Assembly (NCBI GenBank): GCA_038049695.1
Contig: CP142451.1
Location: forward strand, 11,468,001-11,532,000
DNA length: 64,000 nucleotides
DNA from: Cinnamomum chago
Taxonomy: Eukaryota > Streptophyta > Magnoliopsida > Laurales > Lauraceae
Direction of reading: 5' to 3'
In this document: piece by piece, positions 47,808 through 59,875 of the stretch
Numbering within the stretch: position 1 is the stretch's first letter
Layout: the number at the start of each line of letters is the position of its first letter
Program-made: the position numbers and the translations under genes
The notes under the pieces: model-generated
Told to the model about the DNA's origin: nothing
Databases searched by the model: none
The model's input: only the letters and a program-made list of their open reading frames with translations

Positions 47808-50488
47808 ATGGATAATACTGAGATATGTATAATATGTCATTTTAATGGTATATTAGACGTAATCAATCAACTGCCAGTCTACAATGGTGGTGAGCAGAAT
47901 GTAATATGGGTTGATGTTGATTTAACTTTCAATCAACTACTCGGAAAGATAAACGAAGAAACTGGTTGGAAGCTTCATGATGAGCATATAAATATGCAAT
48001 ATCAGTATCATAATGGCCGAACCTTCACGTTCATAACCATAAGAAGTGATGATGATCTCCATCGGATGTTCAGATTATTCCAAAATGGAAGTCAAACTAT
48101 ATATATGTATTTGCATACAAATAGTGAAGCAAGTGCAAGTCGACATCCATCACATCTAAGGTCTACATACGCTCGGCCTAACAGCCAGCGAGGGAATAGA
48201 CTGTCATTTAATTTGAACAGGTGTCACAACAACCCATCATAACAAATGTAGTAACTGCTGATTTGTTTAATATCTTGTTTTAGTTATGTTACTGATTGTT
48301 TTATGACATGGTGATTCGCGCAGGGGGAATTCGATGACATATACAAATACCACAAACTTTCCCAACGGTGAAAAGGATACAGGTGACCCTTCAACAAGAG
48401 ATGATGTTTACAGGTTTGGTTCGCTAGACAACTGATTTGATAATATTATGTAAATTATATATGATTGACTATTTGCCATGCAGGTGCGATGTCTCATTTT
48501 ATCCTGTTCAAAGCCAGTTTGACCTGAACACGCCTATTGTACCTCATGATAACCCATTTGTAGACACCATGCTTGAAGATTTAATAGCTCCCATTAATCT
48601 TGCAAAAGATGAAAATGAAAAATTCTCTAATAGAAGGGATGAAGTTCCCATGGATTGCATGGAAACAGATGCAGTATCCAAAATTCCTTGTTTCGATGGA
48701 GGGTGCAATGTAGTGGAGGAGGGGGCTAAAAATGATGAAGATGATTTTGATATTGATGTTGACCCTAGAGAATATGAATTGCAAAATGAAATAGGACCAC
48801 GTAGAACATCGCATGCACAAGAAGGATTGAGTCATGCATCAAATGTTGTAAGCGTAGAAGATGTTATTGATGCTTTAGTTCCTGTTGATGACCATATTGG
48901 TGTGGATCACCATGAGGCATCTTTTCGTGAAATGTGGAATGGAAGACGGTTTCAGACTCGTGAGTCATTTAGGACTGCATTGAGAAAATTTGCAATGTAC
49001 AACAATTTTGAGCTTCATTGGGTGAAAAGGTCTATGACAGAATTAAGTGGAAGGTGTGGTGATCATCAATGTCCTTGGCGCATCTATGGATCTATCTTGC
49101 AGTTCGGCCCTGAGTTTATTGTGCGAACTTATTTTGAAAAACATACTTGTTCGAAGCCAATGATGGGACTCGCACATTCTCAAGCCACATCGGCGTTGAT
49201 TGCTGATTGGATAAAAGAACGGCTGCGTCTCCATCCAAGTTACACTCCAAAAGAAATTGTGACAGACTTTCAATTAGAGTTTGGCATCCATATCAGCTAC
49301 AGGAAAGCTTGGCTAGCAAAAGAGAAAACATTGCTTGATATACGTGGTTCTTATGAAGATTCATACAGAATCCTGCCTAGTTATTGTATTGAACTAGAAA
49401 GGACAAATCCAGGCAGCGTATCTCATCTGATCAGGGAAGATGATGATTCATTCCAGAGGTTATTTTGGGCTTTTGGCTCAAGTATCCGCTCTTTCAAAAG
49501 TTCATTACGCCCATTAATAGCTGTTGATGATGCTCACCTTCGTGGAAAATACCCTAGAGTTTTGTTTGTTGCCGTGACATATGATGGAGACCGTAAGTTA
49601 TTTCCCATCGCCTTTGCCATAGCCGAGATAGATGATAGAGATGCCTGGGAATGGTTCCTTGCAGAGTTGGATGTGAACTTAGGGCCCTTTCCAAATTTGA
49701 CCATTGTATTTGATAGACAAAAAGGCCTCATACGTGCCATTCAAGAACGTTTTCCTCACGCTAGTCATAACTACTGCATGCGTCATATATCAACAAACTT
49801 TAAAGAGAAGTACAAGAATGAGGCTCTGATGGTTAAATTTTGGAATGCTGCAAGAGCATATAGGCGGGTTGATTATGAGAGATATATGGCTGAAATAAAG
49901 GATCTGGATGAAGGTGCATCCAAATGGATTGAAGACATTGGACCGCAACACTGGGCAAATGCATTTGTAAAAGGGAGACGGTATGACATGATCATAACCA
50001 ATATTGCGGAATGCATGAACAGTTTATTGAAAGAGGTTAGGGAGTATCCAATCACAAAACAAGTTGAGGCCGTACGGTGTAAATTAATGGAACTTTATGA
50101 CGTACGCCATCGCAGTTCACTTGGCTTGCGTACAAGACTAACTCCATATGCCGAGAAAATACTGAGTAAAGAATTTGAAGACGCCCGTCAATTGGAAGTC
50201 CGACCTGCAAGCCAATTCGAATACCAGGTTCACTCTTCCGAATACATAGATGTGGTGCATCTTGATTTGCGATCATTTTTTTGTCGGAAGTGTGATGTCT
50301 TAAGTATTCCATGTTCGCATGCACTTGCAGCAATTCAAATGAGAGGAGTTGATCCATATGATTACTGTGAGAATTGGTTCTCGAGCGATGTTTATCGGTC
50401 AACATATAACGATATCGTCCATGTGATCAGAGACATCCACCAATGGGAAGTTCAGAGCAATCTTCACGTCTTACCTCCACATGCATGA
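47808..50488 (+). pseudogene. MULE transposase (MURA-like), 3 exons, truncated by TGA at 50,486
   Basis: Exons are 47808-48220, 48324-48413 and 48484-50488: 835 codons, then TGA, after which the frame continues 43 more codons to TAG at 50,618-50,620. Residues about 28-105 form a PB1/ubiquitin-like N-terminal module (VIWVDVDLTFNQLLGKI, IRSDDDLHRMF). Residues about 315-375 form the Mutator DNA-binding domain (FREMWNGRRF; CGDHQCPWRIYGS). The catalytic core has D516 in VDDAHLRGKY, D578 in FDRQKGL and E677 in NIAECMN, consistent with the MULE DDE triad. A SWIM zinc finger near 768-780 (FFCRKCDVLSIPCSH) has Phe where the first Cys of the usual CxCRK is expected. The TGA falls where CGA (Arg) would fit, just before the RQAGRPKKNR linker and CCHC knuckle. 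Cut-and-paste transposition is the family role. Confidence 0.9.
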
Positions 50489-50620
50489 CGACAAGCTGGC
50501 CGACCTAAAAAGAACAGAACTCGTACAGAGGACAGACAAAAGCGGCAAGTCACGTGTTCCAATTGTTGCCAGATTGGGCATAATCGAAAAAGATGTCGCT
50601 ACCCACCTGCTCGACAGTAG
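50489..50620 (+). pseudogene. Detached transposase tail with CCHC zinc knuckle
   Basis: In frame with and directly after the TGA: RQAGRPKKNR followed by CSNCCQIGHNRKRC (CX2CX4HX4C) and TAG. This linker and knuckle normally end MULE transposases. Here they would need stop-codon readthrough, so the segment is probably untranslated. Confidence 0.85.
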
Positions 50621-50929
50621 TTATGTGCACCAATAAGCTCAAAACCTTTTGTATGATTGTCTGTCTAGTCGTGTCTATATGTGACTACTTCATAGAAAGA
50701 GATGACACATTTTGTATATATTGAAGCAATTGCTTGACGAGTCTCTAAGATTATGTGTAGTCTTATAATGGATATGCATGCACTTTTTGTGGCTGGGCAT
50801 TCAGTCTTAGTTTGTAGATTTCCAATGTGCTCTTGCTGGTAAGAATTGGAATATGGAGTTTGTCCATTTACAATATGTACTTAAGCTAAGCAGCATCAAA
50901 ATGTGCATCTGGTCAGATTTTCGTTTTTT

Positions 50930-51540
50930 ATTTTATTTTTTGCTATGAGATGCGTTCTCTACCATTTTAGACACCTTCCTCCCCTGATCACAACCTTCAC
51001 AATGCCCATTCACAATGTGTATTTACTTGCCAAAAAGTATTCATGATAATGTATATTTTAGTTCAAATTTTTTTCTTACTTGGTGGGGTTTTTTTTTTTT
51101 TTTTAATTATTAGATGCTTTCTGTGCCATTTGATCACAATATATATCAACTGACAAGGTGATATGATCCTCACATGGGATTGTCCATTCATCAGTTGTTA
51201 TTTAATCAAACAACATTCATAATGTATATCCTACTTCAGCATTTGTTTTTTTTTTTTTATTGGGATGCTTTATGTGCCATTTTAGAAACCTTCCTCTCCT
51301 GACAAGGTCATATGGGTGAAAGCCCAACACATGGAGCTAATGGTAATTTTAATCTCACAACATTTATAATATGTATCTTACTTTTTTTTTTTTTTTTTGT
51401 TATGAGATGCTTTCCGTACCTTGACAAAACCTTCCTCTCCTAACACTGTCATAAGGTGAAAGCCCAACACATGGAACTTTCCATTCACAGTTGTTATTTT
51501 AACGTTACAACATAAATAATGTATATCTTACAAGAGAGCA
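50930..51540. repeat. Degenerate tandem repeat, period about 150 bp
   Basis: Units begin with a T run followed by ATGAGATGC/GGGATGCTTT..TGCCATTT and end with CCTTCCTCTCCTGA, at about 50,941, 51,105, 51,261 and 51,402. Internal to the MULE, non-coding. Confidence 0.65.
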
Positions 51541-52150
51541 CACTCAGAAACTACACCGTCTTCTCTTCACCATACATTAAGCACTCACATTGAACCATCT
51601 TAATTCATGTGCACATGAAGTGTTGTATTTATTCTTAAATCACTTGCAGGTTCACATTTAACAACTTTTGTTATTCAAATGCACACTCGCATTCACAATT
51701 CACACTTCATACCACATCTACACATGACGTGCTGTATATGCACTTAAATCACCTGCACATTCACATTTGTAAAGCTTCTCTTCACCTACACATGAAGTGT
51801 TCAAAATCCACATCAAAAGTCAGATGCACATTCATTCAGTGTTGTACACTATATGTGCTTCACCTACACAAATATTTGAAAAATCCTTCGTCTCTTCACC
51901 TGCACATGAAGCACTCATGATTTACATCTTAAGTCATCTGCACATTCATTCAGTGCAGTATACTATCTTGAATAACATTGTACATTCACATTGTACACCT
52001 TCTTCATTTCAACCACACATTCACTTTGAATGTGATCATCTTAAGTCATGTGTATAAGATAGTGTAGTACACTATCTTAAATCACCTGCAGTTTGACATT
52101 ATATACCTTATTCGTCTCCACCTGCACATCACATAGCACTATAGAACACC
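51540..52150. repeat. Degenerate tandem repeat, period about 115 bp
   Basis: Repeated CTTCACCTRCACATGAAG and TCRTCTGCACATTCATTCAGTG phrases (for example 51,775-51,855 versus 51,890-51,965), with further diverged copies on both sides. It sits between the transposase and Ulp1 cargo. Confidence 0.7.
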
Positions 52151-52543
52151 TACCTTCACATTTATATTCACATGATACATCGGCAACCTTCTAATATCAC
52201 CTGCTCATTCATCTGAAATTGACACCAAAATTGCATGGAATGTCTGGCCACATCCCTGGAGATACCAAAACCTATATCTACCTATAAACAAATCCATGCT
52301 AAAGTCTCATTCATATATAAAAACAACCAACACATTTGACATCCTGAAATTCTCTCTTTAACCATAAAGTTTAAAATCCACCATAAGTTATTTACACTGT
52401 CACCAGTTGTTTACATCAAATGTAAGACACATTGGACCACACGCGGAACAATGGAATGGATACATCCAGAATAAAAACAATCACTACGCAAAGGTGGCAA
52501 AATGTCACTGCAGTACATCTCAAAATCTTGGTTATACATTGAC

Positions 52544-52929
52544 TCATCCCCTCTCTTCCACCACCGCATTTGTTTCTAAAGCATTTTCATCCTCTACCAC
52601 GTCTGCCATCTCCCACTGTCTTGCGTATATATCAATTACTATTCTTTGACGATAGTACCAAATATCAGCTTGAGTGAACGCAATCTTACGTCGGTATGCA
52701 GCATGCTCAGCAAAGGCCATTACAAATATGCCACAATCATCGCTGCACAAAAGATAAGATGGCATTCATCAAATATAGGAGTGGGAAAACAGAATATAAA
52801 ATATGAAGATTCTATGTGGTATAGCACCTACATATTCTCCTATTGAGGGCAATTCTCAGCATCTTCGAGTGACCAACTTGAGGGGTCATCCCATCCTAGG
52901 CCCATGAAACAACTCTTTAGAAAAATGGT
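52544..52929 (-). pseudogene. Ulp1-type (C48) SUMO-protease C-terminal remnant
   Basis: Two minus-strand exons, 52832-52929 and 52544-52742, join in frame to read GWDDPSSWSLEDAENCPQ, a TAG, ENI, then DDCGIFVMAFAE and FTQADIWYYRQRIVIDIYA before TGA. DCGIF holds the catalytic cysteine of Ulp1/SENP proteases, and a Gln two residues before ENI (oxyanion region) remains. The TAG sits where a second Gln is usual (PQQ). Exons with the catalytic His and Asp should lie further right (52.93-55.2 kb) but I could not recognise them. MULE-borne Ulp1 proteins are of unknown role; deSUMOylation is the family activity. Broken copy. Confidence 0.8.
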
Positions 52930-55180
52930 CTAATAGTTTAGAAGGACAAAAAGAATAAAAGCAAATAAGCATGACACCATGAAATAAGATGAATGTTCAA
53001 AAAAAAAGAAAAAAAAAAAAGAAGCCTGCAACTGAATCCAGTCAAATGTGCTCTCATGTTTGCCTAACTATCAATATATTAAAGTACACATGTAAGAATA
53101 TGATACTTATTAAAGTAAGAATATTCTATAAAGATGCATAAAATTGTGCTCACATGTTTGCCTAACTATCATTTTGTTTATATTCAAGTAAGAACATTCT
53201 ATAAAGATGCACAGAATTATAACAACTAATATACATGGATGGAACAATGGTATCAGATGTCTATTATATGATGACAATGGGGTTACTATAACCTTTTGTT
53301 TGGGTCTTCAAGGATTTAAGCCAGTTGTTTTAGGGATTATAAAAGAATACAGGATTCTTTTAATGCAATATCTTGAGCGAAGAATTGAGGAAGGTGATCC
53401 TTGAAGATCTTCTTTTTTTTTTTTAAAGGAATTAAGCATGGTCTAGTTCTAAGATAGAAATGCACTCTTAATTCATTTCTTCTTTTAGCCTGCAAATTAT
53501 GAAAAAAAAAAAAGAATAAAAGCTAGTCATTTGTTTCTTAGAAGTAGTTTAAAAATTAAGAGCATCTCTTTGCACTTTAAGCAATAAAATGATTGGAAAT
53601 TCAATAGACTTTTCTGTATACAGCTGCTATGGAAATTAATTTCAAAGTCAAGACTAACTTCACCATATGAAATTTACGGTTAATAATTCCAACTCAGTGT
53701 CGAGTAAAACATCCAACCAAATTGTTTAATGTGTGACACTATCACCTCCTCCATTGGCTTTACCACCTCATCCCATTAAACAAAATGTCAATACAGGATT
53801 TTTTTCCCTCCTTTCACATCCCGCAAAGGATAATTAATATGTCTCAAGCTGCCAAACAATTCTTTACTCATTCCACAATCAAACCAAGAGGGATTTGTAT
53901 CATGGATGTCCACTCAATTTCCCTCAAGTAACCCATTTCTTCATCAGAAAGTATTTGCCAAATCCTCAAAATGTCGATAGGAGCCTAAGAAAGTCAAATA
54001 AAACCTAAGAGGCACGGCTTTTTATGCAAGAACCTATTATCACCACTGATAGTCCACAACCCATCAAATCAGAATGATTCATCCATCTCCAAGTAGATAA
54101 GAATTAAGTAGAGAACAGTTCTAATCCCAACCAAATTTGAGACAAAGCCAAGTAAACAATTTAATTTCTTTCTCAAACATGTACCAATTTTATGCTTTGA
54201 ATGAAAATCAATCACCAATGAAAGAAAAAACTCTCTCAAACATTATAATCCTTATCATCCATAGCCTTAGACAATATCAACCAATAATTAATATCAAATA
54301 TGGTACACCAAATATAAGCCCTGGATCTAAGATCAAATAGACCAAACCCACAAATGGGATTTGGCTGGATCTAGATGGATTCCAAGCACAGTAGAACAGA
54401 CAACCAGGGCATCAAACACAAATCAAAAGCCAAAACTCAATCTTATATTCAATAGTTAGAGAGTGTCGATCCCCAAAGGGGATTTACATATTTATAAAAA
54501 AGGAGGAACAACCCTTTCCCACTAGGATTCTACTTAATATTAGAAGTTCCTAATCAACAAAGGAAACTAATTAATCAATTAACTGAAGCAAATAGGAAAT
54601 TAAATAAAAAATTCTCATACCAAAACAGTCAACTGATCCATTGGGATTATGGGCTGACCCAATCAGCTTGGGCCATACTGACCCAATAAGTCATGGGTCC
54701 AGTCCAGTGGAGTTGGGCCTGGCTCATCCTGCCCTACGTGACCTCCATTAATTTTGCAAGCGAAACAAGGTGACTCGTGCTTTTCATGATTAGTGTTTTC
54801 GCCGCAAATAACTCAGGAAAAAGAGGAAGTATCCTTCAAATATGCAGTAACAAGAATCATCAGGCGAAGCCCAAGAGAAACAAGAAACGAGAAGAGACTG
54901 GGGCAAATGAAATGCAGGTGTCATTTTGTCCAAAAAAAGAAGGTATTAGACACTAATCAACCAATTACGACAATGTTATTTCAAGAAGTTACTGAAACCC
55001 AACTCAAAAAGGTGAGAAGGCCAATGCATAGGAAAGAAAATGTATATATTGTGTACGACTAAGTTTCCAAATCCATACAAAACCAGAAAGATTCCACATA
55101 TGACGGGGAAATAAGTGAACGATCAAAATTACATAGCACAGATATCCTAGAAAAAAAAAACACATGAGGCAACAAAAATC
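52930..55180. other. MULE interior right of Ulp1 remnant
   Basis: Poorly coding. It probably contains decayed Ulp1 exons and possibly an inserted LTR-like stretch at about 54,430-54,780 (poly-purine, CCAATGGGCC-like phrases). Short direct duplication near 53,098-53,210 (AAGTAAGAATATTCTATAAAGATGCA type). Confidence 0.4.
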
Positions 55181-55735
55181 AAACCAAAGAAAAAGAAACA
55201 TCAGATGTAATCAGAGGGGAAAACGTGCCTTGGAACACCAAAGTATGGGCATCATTTTCCATTACCCTTTCTATATATGTATCAGTTTCTCTCTCTTCTT
55301 TTAAACACAATAAGCAAAAACGAGGAGGAGGAGAAGAAGAGAGAGAGACGGAATGAAATAGAAAACCCACAAGCAAAGATAAATAGAGAGAGAATGAGGT
55401 AAAGGAAAGAGAATACCAGATCTCGCTAAAAGAGAGAGGGAAAACGATTGCCAAGTTCAGTTGGCTCAACTGGAACAATACCAAGCTCGGAGCGCCCAGA
55501 TTTGCGAAACAATGGTGACCAATCAAAATCCCTAGCCGATGGAGACAATGGAGACGATTAAACTTCGTCGTCGTCGAATGGACGTTGGGACCTTGCGTAT
55601 TCGCAAATAGGTTGGCGAGGGAGGAGGATGGTGAAATTCGGCTGGAGAGAGAGTTACCGCAGGTGAAAATTAGGGATAGTTGAACAGGGAGAGATAAACG
55701 GATGAAAATGGCTTTTTTGAGTTGTGCTATAGCAA
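55181..55735 (-). promoter_or_regulatory. Leader-like region at MULE right end (inferred, for Ulp1)
   Basis: On the minus strand this is C/T-rich and GC-richer than its surroundings, with CGTCG and TCTCTCTC tracts, like a plant promoter/5'UTR pointing toward the Ulp1 remnant. An open minus-strand frame of 193 codons spans it and part of the right TIR, but it is low-complexity and has no recognisable domain. Confidence 0.4.
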
Positions 55736-55915
55736 CTAAAATCTTGCGGTATCGCAACATGTGTTGTGATATCGCAAAAAAAAAAAAAAAAAAAAAACAC
55801 AGCTTCTGCCTGTGCAGCGGTACGGACTGTACTGAGAACGTCTAGGTAAAATGTTAAACTTTGGTAACAAGGGGGGATATGAAGTACTGTAGGTGACCGT
55901 ACATAAATTTTCTCT
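55722..55915. repeat. Right TIR and palindrome sites
   Basis: Reverse complement of the left terminus (about 55,740-55,915). Three palindrome sites start at 55,722 (TTGTGCTATAGCAA), 55,744 (TTGCGGTATCGCAA) and 55,764 (TTGTGATATCGCAA), again 20-22 bp apart. An A run at 55,778-55,798 replaces the shorter T run of the left arm. Confidence 0.85.
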
Positions 55916-58900
55916 ATTTTTTATGGTTTGTATTTGTATGGTTTTCATCGATTGTGAGTTTCTTTTTTTCCCCTTTTTTGTTTCAACTTTTGGGTATTGG
56001 GTTCTTCTTTGTTTTTTTTTTTCTTTTGAATAACTTTTTATCATGAGATTTTCTGTGAATTCTCATTTTTTTGTTCTATTTTTTAAATATATTTAATACT
56101 TATCATTATGAGTTAATTATTTAGTTTACTTCTATTGGGTTCTTTAAGTTCTCTTTGTGAAATCTTTTTATGGATTTTTCTTATTTCTTTTGTGGCTTTA
56201 GATTTTCATTTTTTAACATTAGATTATCATAAGTTAGTTTGGTTCTTCTAAATTTCTTTTATCATTGTATTGTCTATGAGTCTTTGTTTATATATTTTTA
56301 TAGCCTTTTTAATCAAATTTATTTTATTTTATTTTGTATTTCTTATATTATAATTTCACACTTGTGATAGGTTTTTAGTTTTTTTTATGATGGTTTTTCA
56401 TGAATTTGTGGATTCTTTTGTCTTTGCCCTTCTGTCATCCATTTTTTAGTTTTTTTTTCTCATGAGTATTTGATTCTTTTAAATTGCTTATATTATTGAG
56501 TTGATTATGAATTTTCATTTCTATGTTTTATTTCTATGTGTCTTTCAAATTTCATTGGATTTGATTTATAGTTTATATTTTTTATTTGTTTTGATTTTGT
56601 TTTTTAGTTTTCTTTATCATTAATCTTCAATTTTCATGAGCTTGTGTTTTTTTTTTTAAATTATATGGCATTCAGTATTGAATTCTTATGGACTTTTTTT
56701 TTTATTTTCCCTCTCTCTCAGACTAAAACCTTTTACATTTAATTTGAAAGAAACTGATCATAATCTTTTTTTTTTATAAATTTTAATATTATAATTATAT
56801 TAGCACGGGCATATTTTTCTAGTATCACATGAAGCTGCCTTGATAAAGGCTCAAACCTCAACTGGCACTTTTTTCTCAGCATAATCTTATAAAGTTTTAC
56901 AATATCGCAATAAAACTCCGCAATGTTGAATGGTGACCGTATACGAAAGGCCCAGTTATTCTACGTGCCTTCCATTCATGATCATGATGAAATTAATTTG
57001 AAAATGAACCAATATGCAATCAACACCAATCATTCGTACTTGATCAATCATCATGCATTTAGGGATCTTCAGTGGGCCCCGTGAGATGGAATGGGTCGTT
57101 TATTATAGAGGAACACGTTTTTTCTTTCTTTTTTTAGTAAAACATAGTGGAACAAGTTGGTGGAGTCACGGATTAATAGAAGAAACGAATCTTTCATTGC
57201 TTGTGTTTTATGGCAAGCAGGCTGCCACTTGCTGCAAACAATAAAAGACTTCAGAGGAGTTTTTCAACAAAGTCCCAACGTTTTTTTTCAAATATTTTCC
57301 TGCTTTATTAGCATTTTCAACCTAGCCTTTTTATGTAAAAAAAAAAAGAACAAAAAAAAGATGATTATACGGGAAAATCCCCAGTAGGTAGCCGTTGCAC
57401 GAAAATGTGCCCAGTAGTTTGGACAGTATAAACGGGGTCTCTGACGGACACAAAGCCACACCCACAAAAAGTTTTTGTTTCATTATTCAAAGAAGGCCCT
57501 CAAAACATTCATACTTCGATTCTTTAATAATCCATGGGTGGAGCTGATTTGACCATAAATTTCTATATAATCTATATGCAAAACAAACATGCCCAACATT
57601 TGCCCTGATCAGCCGAGTTTGGATTCATCAGTGTCAGCCCATTGCTACAAATCCTTTGATTAAGCTTGCATTTTAAATCCAAACTATTTAAGATCATTGT
57701 CCCACCTTGTCCTTCAATCAAGCACATAAGTGATTAAAACAAGAAACAAAATTGTTTCAGATATGATCCTTCCGAAGATGAACCTATTTAACTTGTGACC
57801 AATATCACAATGCACCCAACTTCTACTAGAGGGAAAGGGAAAAGAATCTATAGATGTAGACACTTATTTTTGAACAATTTAGATTTTACTACTAGGTCCT
57901 GCTTCACCAAATTTCTTGTGATTAGGAGAGGACAACTCTGGCTCCACTCCAAGATGACACTTTTTTTTTTCTCTGATTTTTTCTAAGAGCTCCCTTGGGG
58001 TTTGAGTTATTTATTATTATTATTTGATAACAACATGAGACTTCTAAAGTGAACAATGAAACCTTTTCCTACTACATACTTTTGCCTGGGCCCAGCTTTT
58101 TTCGTATCTTTTATCCCTCCCTTTTTTTTTTTTTTTTGCAAATGAGCGTTCTCAACCCTTTGGGTTGGACTATTTTCTGCGAGATCAGAGAGAAGCCGGG
58201 TAAAACTCCGGTGGCCCTTAGGTGGTAGTACAAGTTAACTCAACCTTCGATTCCTGAAGAGGGGGAAATCGGGGCGGCAATATCGAAACCTCTAGCTTCG
58301 AAAGAGGGAGAAACGACCAATTTTCAAAATATCAATATTCCCATCTAAAATTCCAAATGAGTGACCAAAAATTGATCAATTCATATCTTCTCTAAAATTG
58401 CAAATAAGTGACCAAATTTTGATCAATTCATATCTTCTAACTCAGACCCCTACACAAGGAACTCTGTAGTGGTATGACATAAATATGATCAACCAAAATT
58501 TGTAGATTCATATGCTATCAGATGCAAAAGAGCTTTTAGATATGGTTATCCACATAAACATTGTTAGCTGTTTGATCTATGACTATAAAATATAAGGCAT
58601 GGACTTCTTTTAAAAAAAAAAAAAGAATATGGAAAAAAGCCTTTTGATTTCGATCTAGAGAGGGCACTTTCACTTTCTTTATTTGCATGAAAAGGTAGAA
58701 AACAACAAAATTCTAGAACAATTAGATACATTTTTTTTTCAAGGTTTCATAATTTGAAACGGTTTTAAAAATATTAAAAGGTATTATTGTTATGGAATTT
58801 TAACATATTAGTCATCTTTAAATTTGATATTTCCAAACTTCCTAACTAAAATTCAAATAATATCACTACCAACGTTTTTACACTATATCCGATGATATCC

Positions 58901-59698
58901 ACTCATGCAATTTACTTTCTGCAACTACCAATCTATTTCTTTTTTCACATAGCACGAAAAATAACATTTCGTAAAAAGTAAATAAATATCTTATCACCAT
59001 TTTTCAAGTTCAATCATTTAAAAAAGATTGTTTTATTGAGAAGCTGCATAAAAGATATGTCATGTGATTTATCAAATCCTATTACATTCACTGTTCCTTG
59101 ATATCACCTGGATCTTCTGGAAAAAAAAAAAGTTTTTGAAAAAACGTTGATGTCTATTGTCTACTACTACAATTATGTCAAAGGCCCTGCTGTTACATAT
59201 AAATGACATTCCCTTTCTTAACATCATGCCAGCTTTTCCGCATAACAAATAAATCATAGCTGCAGGACCATTGATAAGATACTCCGCGACACCACTGATT
59301 TCCGCACCTAGCTAATTTGCATGCCAGTCACATATGAATGAATCATCAATTTTACGCGGCACAAACGCGTCTTAGCTTTAACATTTGCATGTTAGCCTAA
59401 GACTAGAGTCGTCAGCCATTGTCAACGCTAGAAGAATCTCATATATTTTTAGGCTCATTTGTTTCTATGTAATTGAATTCTTCGTGATTTTAAGACTTGC
59501 CTTCTTAAAAGTGGTTAAAATAAATGTGAAGGAAAGATGAGAAAAGAATACCGTTTCAATTAAATCTCCACTCACAAAATCTTCAATAATCCATCGTTGG
59601 ATCCCCCATTTTAGATTTTACCATGAAATCCAATGCAATGAAATCCATGCAAACAAACATCTCCAGTCAGGCCTCTCCGTGCATCCACTTTCAAACCC
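55916..59698. other. Intergenic, AT-rich; second MULE-like terminus near 56.9 kb
   Basis: Very T-rich from 55,920 to 56,790. At about 56,893-56,965 the text CAATATCGCAATAAAAC..GGTGACCGTATACGAAAGGCCC resembles the end of another MULE family (complement GGGCCTTTCGTATACGGTCACC). No partner end was found. No gene supported to 59,698. Confidence 0.5.
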
Positions 59699-59875
59699 CA
59701 AAATTACGTATGTTAACTTCTCATGGAAAAAGTTTTGTGCAAAACATAAGAGTACCACACACACAAACACAAAACTCTTTGACAAAAAAATTACGTATGT
59801 TAACTTCTCATGGAAAAAGTTTTGTGCAAAACATAAGAGTACCACACACACAAACACAAAACTCTCTGACAAAAA
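59699..59875. repeat. 87-bp tandem duplication
   Basis: AAATTACGTATGTTAACTTC starts at 59,701 and again at 59,788, an 87-bp period, nearly identical copies. The period is a multiple of three, so it yields repeated peptides in several frames, but nothing suggests translation. Confidence 0.9.

Larger units (their letters stand above)
46371..55915 (+). mobile_element. Mutator-like element (MULE) with transposase and Ulp1 protease, 9.5 kb
   Basis: The left end begins AGGGAAAATTTATGTATGGTCACC and the right end is its complement (AGAGAAAATTTATGTACGGTCACC); the arms match over about 180 bp at roughly 90% by eye. Identical 7-mers ATTTTTT (46,364-46,370; 55,916-55,922) abut the ends; MULEs usually make 9-bp duplications, so this may be decayed. 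Cargo: transposase on + (47,808-50,620) and a Ulp1-type protease remnant on - (52,544-52,929), tail to tail. Between and beyond them lie non-coding tandem repeats. The combination matches Ulp1-bearing MULEs (KAONASHI in Arabidopsis/rice, also reported in melon). Two internal stop codons suggest it is no longer autonomous. Confidence 0.9.

Noticed and set aside
55179..55760. Minus-strand open frame of 193 codons
   Set aside because: Overlaps the right TIR of the MULE and is Ser/Leu low-complexity; better explained as a leader/promoter region.
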